Assembly: GCF_020217025.1 (NCBI RefSeq)
Contig: NZ_JAIWOF010000231.1
Location: 1-10,000, forward strand
Source of the DNA: Flavobacterium sp.
GTDB lineage: Bacteria; Bacteroidota; Bacteroidia; Flavobacteriales; Flavobacteriaceae
Direction: 5' to 3'
Length of the DNA: 10,000 nt
This document shows positions 6,701 through 10,000 of the stretch, piece after piece. Position 1 is the stretch's first letter. Every line of letters begins with the position of its first letter. Under the pieces are notes generated by a model. The model worked only from the letters and a program-made list of their open reading frames with translations, did no database searches and was not told the origin of the DNA. The position numbers and the translations under genes were made by a program.

Positions 6701-7366
6701 ATGAAAACAATATCCTCAGTAGTAGAGCAATACATTAAATCGAAGCCTTTTTTACTAAGTTCACTTTCGCAAGGAATTATTAATTTAACTTCTTTAGCAA
6801 GAATAATGATGCCCGAATTAGAAGCACATTTAGGAAAAGATGTTAAACAAGGTGCTGTTGTAATGTCATTAAAAAGACTTTCTGAAGAGTTGGATTTCAA
6901 AATCAACTATAAAATTTCAAAGGTTTTAAAAAATATTGGTGAAATCACGGTTCGTTCTTCGCTTAGCGATTTTACATTCATAAGTTCGGATACACTTTTA
7001 GATAACCAAGCAAAGTTGATTTCGGAAATTAACAAGCAACAAGATATTTTTTATACTTCTTCTCGCGGTGTTAATGAAACCAATATTGTAACAAGCACAT
7101 CAATTGAACCAATGGTGGAGGCTATTTTTAAAAACGAGAAATTAACGCATAAAATCGAAAATTTATCTTCTATAACAGTAAAATTGCCTCAGGAAAACAT
7201 TTCGACTCCAGGTGTTTACTATTATATTTTTCAAAGATTGGCTTGGGAAGGAATTATCATTCACGAAGTAATTTCAACTACAAATGAATTTACCATTATT
7301 GTTAGTGACGACCAAATTGATGTAGCATTTAAGGTAATAAAAGACCTTAAAAATGTGTTCGATTAA
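6701..7366 (+). CDS. ACT-domain protein related to the aspartokinase regulatory end
   Basis: The 221-residue protein has no kinase domain. Its C-terminal ~65 residues (about 155-218) resemble the second ACT domain of aspartokinases: SSITVKLPQENISTPGVYYYIFQRLAWEGIIIHEVISTTNEFTIIV, with the TPGV and EGI...EVISTTNE features of the ligand-binding ACT fold. The first ~75 residues are helical (SLSQGIINLTSLARIMMPELE...GAVVMSLKRLSEELD) and might form a winged-helix-like domain, which I state only as an impression. Homologues in flavobacteria are often labelled aspartate kinase, which is misleading because no catalytic residues are present. It could be an amino-acid-sensing regulator. It has its own -7 element and is followed 107 bases later by sprE. 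Confidence 0.75.
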   Translation: MKTISSVVEQYIKSKPFLLSSLSQGIINLTSLARIMMPELEAHLGKDVKQGAVVMSLKRLSEELDFKINYKISKVLKNIGEITVRSSLSDFTFISSDTLLDNQAKLISEINKQQDIFYTSSRGVNETNIVTSTSIEPMVEAIFKNEKLTHKIENLSSITVKLPQENISTPGVYYYIFQRLAWEGIIIHEVISTTNEFTIIVSDDQIDVAFKVIKDLKNVFD

Positions 7367-7473
7367 TAAAAAGTCTCCTATTTTTTTTCACATCAAAAAA
7401 AGAAACGTATTTTTACCACTCTATACATACTAAAAAGTGATTTTAGTAGTTAAAGTACAAAAACGTTTTTACA
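7367..7473 (+). promoter_or_regulatory. intergenic leader of sprE with a 12-bp palindrome
   Basis: This 107-base AT-rich gap carries a perfect palindrome AAAAACGTTTTT (7459-7470) that ends three bases before the TTG start codon. It could be an operator or a hairpin affecting initiation, or chance in A/T-rich DNA. No TAnnTTTG box is clear in the gap. A T7/A7 arm pair at 7382-7401 has no GC content and no trailing T run, so I do not call it a terminator. Confidence 0.3.
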
Positions 7474-10000
7474 TTGAAAAGCACTATAATTAAATACTCT
7501 CTTGTCGTAGGTTTTTTGTTTTTTTTAATAGCTTGTTCTGTTAAAAAAGATAAGTTTGTTAATCGTAATTTTCATGCTGTTACTACAAAATATAATGTTT
7601 TGTACAATGGTAATATTGCTTTAGAAAAAGGACTTGAAGAGCTTAAGCAAACCTATAAAGATAACTTTTGGGAAGTGCTTCCTGTTGAACGAACATCTGA
7701 TGCTGAAGAAGCTATTTTGCCAGGACAAACAAAGAATAAAAATTTTGAGCGTGCTGAAGAAAAAGCGGTAAAGGCTATTCAAAAACACTCTATGAATATC
7801 GCCGGAACTGAAAAAAATCCGCAAATGGATGAAGCTTATCTTTTGTTGGCTAAATCGCGTTATTATGAAAATCGTTTTATACCCTCTTTAGAGTCACTAA
7901 ATTACATTCTGTATAAATATCCACTTAGTGATCGAATTTACCATGCTAAAGTATGGCGTGAAAAAGTAAATATTCGATTAGATAACGAAGATGTGGCGAT
8001 CAAAAATTTAAAACGACTTTTAAAAGACTCAAAAATTCAAGGTCAGGATTTAGCTGATGCAAATGCAATGTTAGCACAAGCTTACATGAATATTCAAGTT
8101 AAAGACACGGCTATTGCAGCCTTAAAAGTGGCTAAAGAAGCAACAAATAACAACGAAGAAAAAGCAAGATATACCTTTATTTTAGGGCAACTTTACGAGC
8201 AAATGCAATATAATGATAGTGCATATGCTGCTTTTGAAGAAGTGATTCAAATGAATCGAAAAGCACCACGTCGTTATGCAATTCAGGCTCATGCCAAACA
8301 AGCCCAACAATTTGATTATACTAAAGGAGATACGTTAGCATTTTTAGAAAAATTCAATAAGTTAATTGAAGATAGAGAAAACCGTCCTTATTTGGATGTT
8401 TTGAATCATCAAGTTGGGGTTTTTTATGATAAAAACACTAAGAATAAATCGGCCAAAAAGTATTATAATAAATCGATAAAATCAGTTTCTAATGATAAAT
8501 ATTTAGTAGCGTCTAATTATAGAAATTTAGGTGAGATTTACTTTAGAGAAGCAGATTACAAATCGGCAGGAAAATATTATGATAGTACACTTGTAAACTT
8601 GAATGAGCGTACAAGAGAATACAGAAAGATAAAAAAGAAACGAGATAATTTAGAAGATGTAATCAAATACGAAACAATAGCCCAAATAAATGACAGTATT
8701 TTACATGTTGTTGCCATGCCTGATTCTGAAAGAAAAGCATATTATGAGGATTACATCGTAAAATTAAAAGCAGAAGAAGATAGAAAGGCTAAAATAGCAG
8801 CTGAAAAAGCTCAAAAAGAAGCTAATTTACAAGCTAATACTAACAATTCTAATGATTTAGGATCGATAAATTTAAACACAAAAAGCAAGGATATTCAAGT
8901 ACAAAGTTCAAATAATACTGCTTTTTTGCCACCAGGTGGTATGGGAGTTGACAATTCAAGTTTTTACTTTTATAATCCTGTAGCGGTAGAGTTTGGCAAG
9001 AAAGATTTCCAAAACAGATGGGGAAAAAGAGCATTAAAAGATAATTGGAGATTGTCATCTGAAAAAGTTGAAGACAACATTATTGATGAAGATTTAAATA
9101 ATAATGTAGCCGATAAAGATTCGTTAGTAATAGAAGAGAAACCGGAATTTACTTTAGATTTCTATTTAAAACAAATTCCAACAGACTCAAAACTTTTAGA
9201 TAGTTTAGCAAAAGATAGAAATTTAGCTTACTATCAATTGGGATTGATTTATAAGGAAAAATTCAAAGAATACGAATTAGCGGCTTCTCGTTTAGAGCAA
9301 TTATTAAAAAATAAACCAGAAGAACGTTTGGTGCTTCCGGCAATGTATAATTTGTACAAAATTTATCAGCAAATTTCGCCTTCTAAAGCGACAGATATTA
9401 AGCAACAAATCTTGGCTCAATATCCAGATAGCCGTTATGCGCAAATTTTGAACAATCCAGAAGTTGAGGTTACCGATAATGACAATCCGGAATTGGTTTT
9501 TAATGCTTTGTACAAGAAGTTTGAAAACAATCAATTAAGAGAGGTTTATGTGGAAGTGGATGAAGCTACTTTTAAGTTTGCCGGAGAGGAATCGCTGCCA
9601 AAATTTGAAATGCTAAAAGCAAAAATAACAGGACGATTAAAAGGTGTAGAAGAGTATAAGAAAGCATTAAACTTCGTTGCTTTAACGTATCCAAATACAG
9701 AAGAAGGAAAACAAGCTGAAAAAATGGTGCAAATGGAAGTGTCATTAATTGAAGCACTTGATTTTGGATTAGCTCAGCCAACAAGCTATAAAATTATCTT
9801 CCCTAAAACTTATCCTTACGGAAAAGAAGTTAAAAATCTATCCGATAAAATAGCGAAGTACATTAAAGATACCAATGCAGTGGCATTAAAATCATCTGAA
9901 GATATTTACACCTTAACCGATAATTTTATTGTAATTCATGGTTTTGACAATAAAGATGCTGCGATATCTGTATTATCGGTATTACAGTTGCATAAAAATT
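7474..10000 (+). CDS. sprE: SprE/PorW-like type IX secretion lipoprotein (3' end outside window)
   Basis: The frame is open from TTG 7474 to the window edge, giving 842 residues; homologues are roughly that size or slightly longer, so only a short end is missing. The upstream in-frame stop is TAG at 7447 and there is no ATG between it and the TTG, which fits a TTG start giving a lipoprotein signal with lipobox LIAC and lipidated C21. The N-terminal block NRNFHAVTTKYNVLYNGNIALEKG is characteristic of SprE/PorW. TPR-like helical pairs are visible (about 121-154, 233-261, 347-378 and 585-617). A basic/acidic coil and Asn-rich linker (about 430-465) precede a conserved block NSSFYFYNPVAVEFGKKDFQ. 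SprE is required for gliding and type IX secretion in Flavobacterium johnsoniae, and PorW is its counterpart in Porphyromonas; it is thought to link the translocon to the PorK/N ring region. I recognise it from memory of sequence features. Confidence 0.9.
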   Translation, partial: MKSTIIKYSLVVGFLFFLIACSVKKDKFVNRNFHAVTTKYNVLYNGNIALEKGLEELKQTYKDNFWEVLPVERTSDAEEAILPGQTKNKNFERAEEKAVKAIQKHSMNIAGTEKNPQMDEAYLLLAKSRYYENRFIPSLESLNYILYKYPLSDRIYHAKVWREKVNIRLDNEDVAIKNLKRLLKDSKIQGQDLADANAMLAQAYMNIQVKDTAIAALKVAKEATNNNEEKARYTFILGQLYEQMQYNDSAYAAFEEVIQMNRKAPRRYAIQAHAKQAQQFDYTKGDTLAFLEKFNKLIEDRENRPYLDVLNHQVGVFYDKNTKNKSAKKYYNKSIKSVSNDKYLVASNYRNLGEIYFREADYKSAGKYYDSTLVNLNERTREYRKIKKKRDNLEDVIKYETIAQINDSILHVVAMPDSERKAYYEDYIVKLKAEEDRKAKIAAEKAQKEANLQANTNNSNDLGSINLNTKSKDIQVQSSNNTAFLPPGGMGVDNSSFYFYNPVAVEFGKKDFQNRWGKRALKDNWRLSSEKVEDNIIDEDLNNNVADKDSLVIEEKPEFTLDFYLKQIPTDSKLLDSLAKDRNLAYYQLGLIYKEKFKEYELAASRLEQLLKNKPEERLVLPAMYNLYKIYQQISPSKATDIKQQILAQYPDSRYAQILNNPEVEVTDNDNPELVFNALYKKFENNQLREVYVEVDEATFKFAGEESLPKFEMLKAKITGRLKGVEEYKKALNFVALTYPNTEEGKQAEKMVQMEVSLIEALDFGLAQPTSYKIIFPKTYPYGKEVKNLSDKIAKYIKDTNAVALKSSEDIYTLTDNFIVIHGFDNKDAAISVLSVLQLHKN

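Noticed and set aside
7379..7402. T7/A7 hairpin after the ACT-domain gene as a terminator
   Set aside because: The stem has no G-C pairs and no T run follows the right arm, so it is not a credible rho-independent terminator.
8849..9784. Several minus-strand frames of 69-76 residues on the far right
   Set aside because: All lie antisense to the continuous sprE frame and have no start context or recognisable domain.

Overview
The window is AT-rich, gene-dense DNA that looks chromosomal and comes from a member of the Bacteroidota, most likely Flavobacteriaceae. The evidence is the protein family set (a SprE/PorW-like type IX secretion lipoprotein, a MetRS with a fused C-terminal tRNA-binding domain, a GxxExxY protein), mostly weak Shine-Dalgarno signals, and -7-type promoter elements of the form TAnnTTTG. 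No stretch over 300 bases lacks a gene; the longest gene-free stretch is 181 bases (5124-5304).

Left part (2-4656): the 3' end of an HRDC-domain gene on the + strand converges on a tight four-gene minus-strand cluster, with a bidirectional hairpin terminator between them. In transcription order the cluster is metG (methionyl-tRNA synthetase), a HAD-family phosphatase, a CatA-like acetyltransferase and a class IV (HDAC11-like) deacetylase. Gaps are 10 bases, a 4-base overlap, and 0 bases.

Middle (4669-5169): a GxxExxY-family PD-(D/E)XK nuclease-like gene is bracketed by two 32-base inverted repeats matching at 27 of 32 positions, each built from two CGCAAAG heptamers 20 bases apart. The unit is about 501 bp and looks like a small mobile or domesticated cassette. 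It begins 12 bases upstream of the metG start codon. This is the most unusual structure in the window.

Right part (5305-10000, all +): an LD-carboxypeptidase-like S66 peptidase with a possible signal peptide; a YraN/UPF0102 nuclease-like protein; an ACT-domain protein resembling the regulatory end of aspartokinase; and a large lipoprotein gene recognised as sprE/porW, which starts at TTG and runs off the right edge. The first two are probably cotranscribed. The ACT gene has its own TATCTTTG promoter element. SprE supports type IX secretion and gliding. LdcA acts on peptidoglycan, so the right part has a cell-envelope flavour, though the ACT protein's role is unknown.
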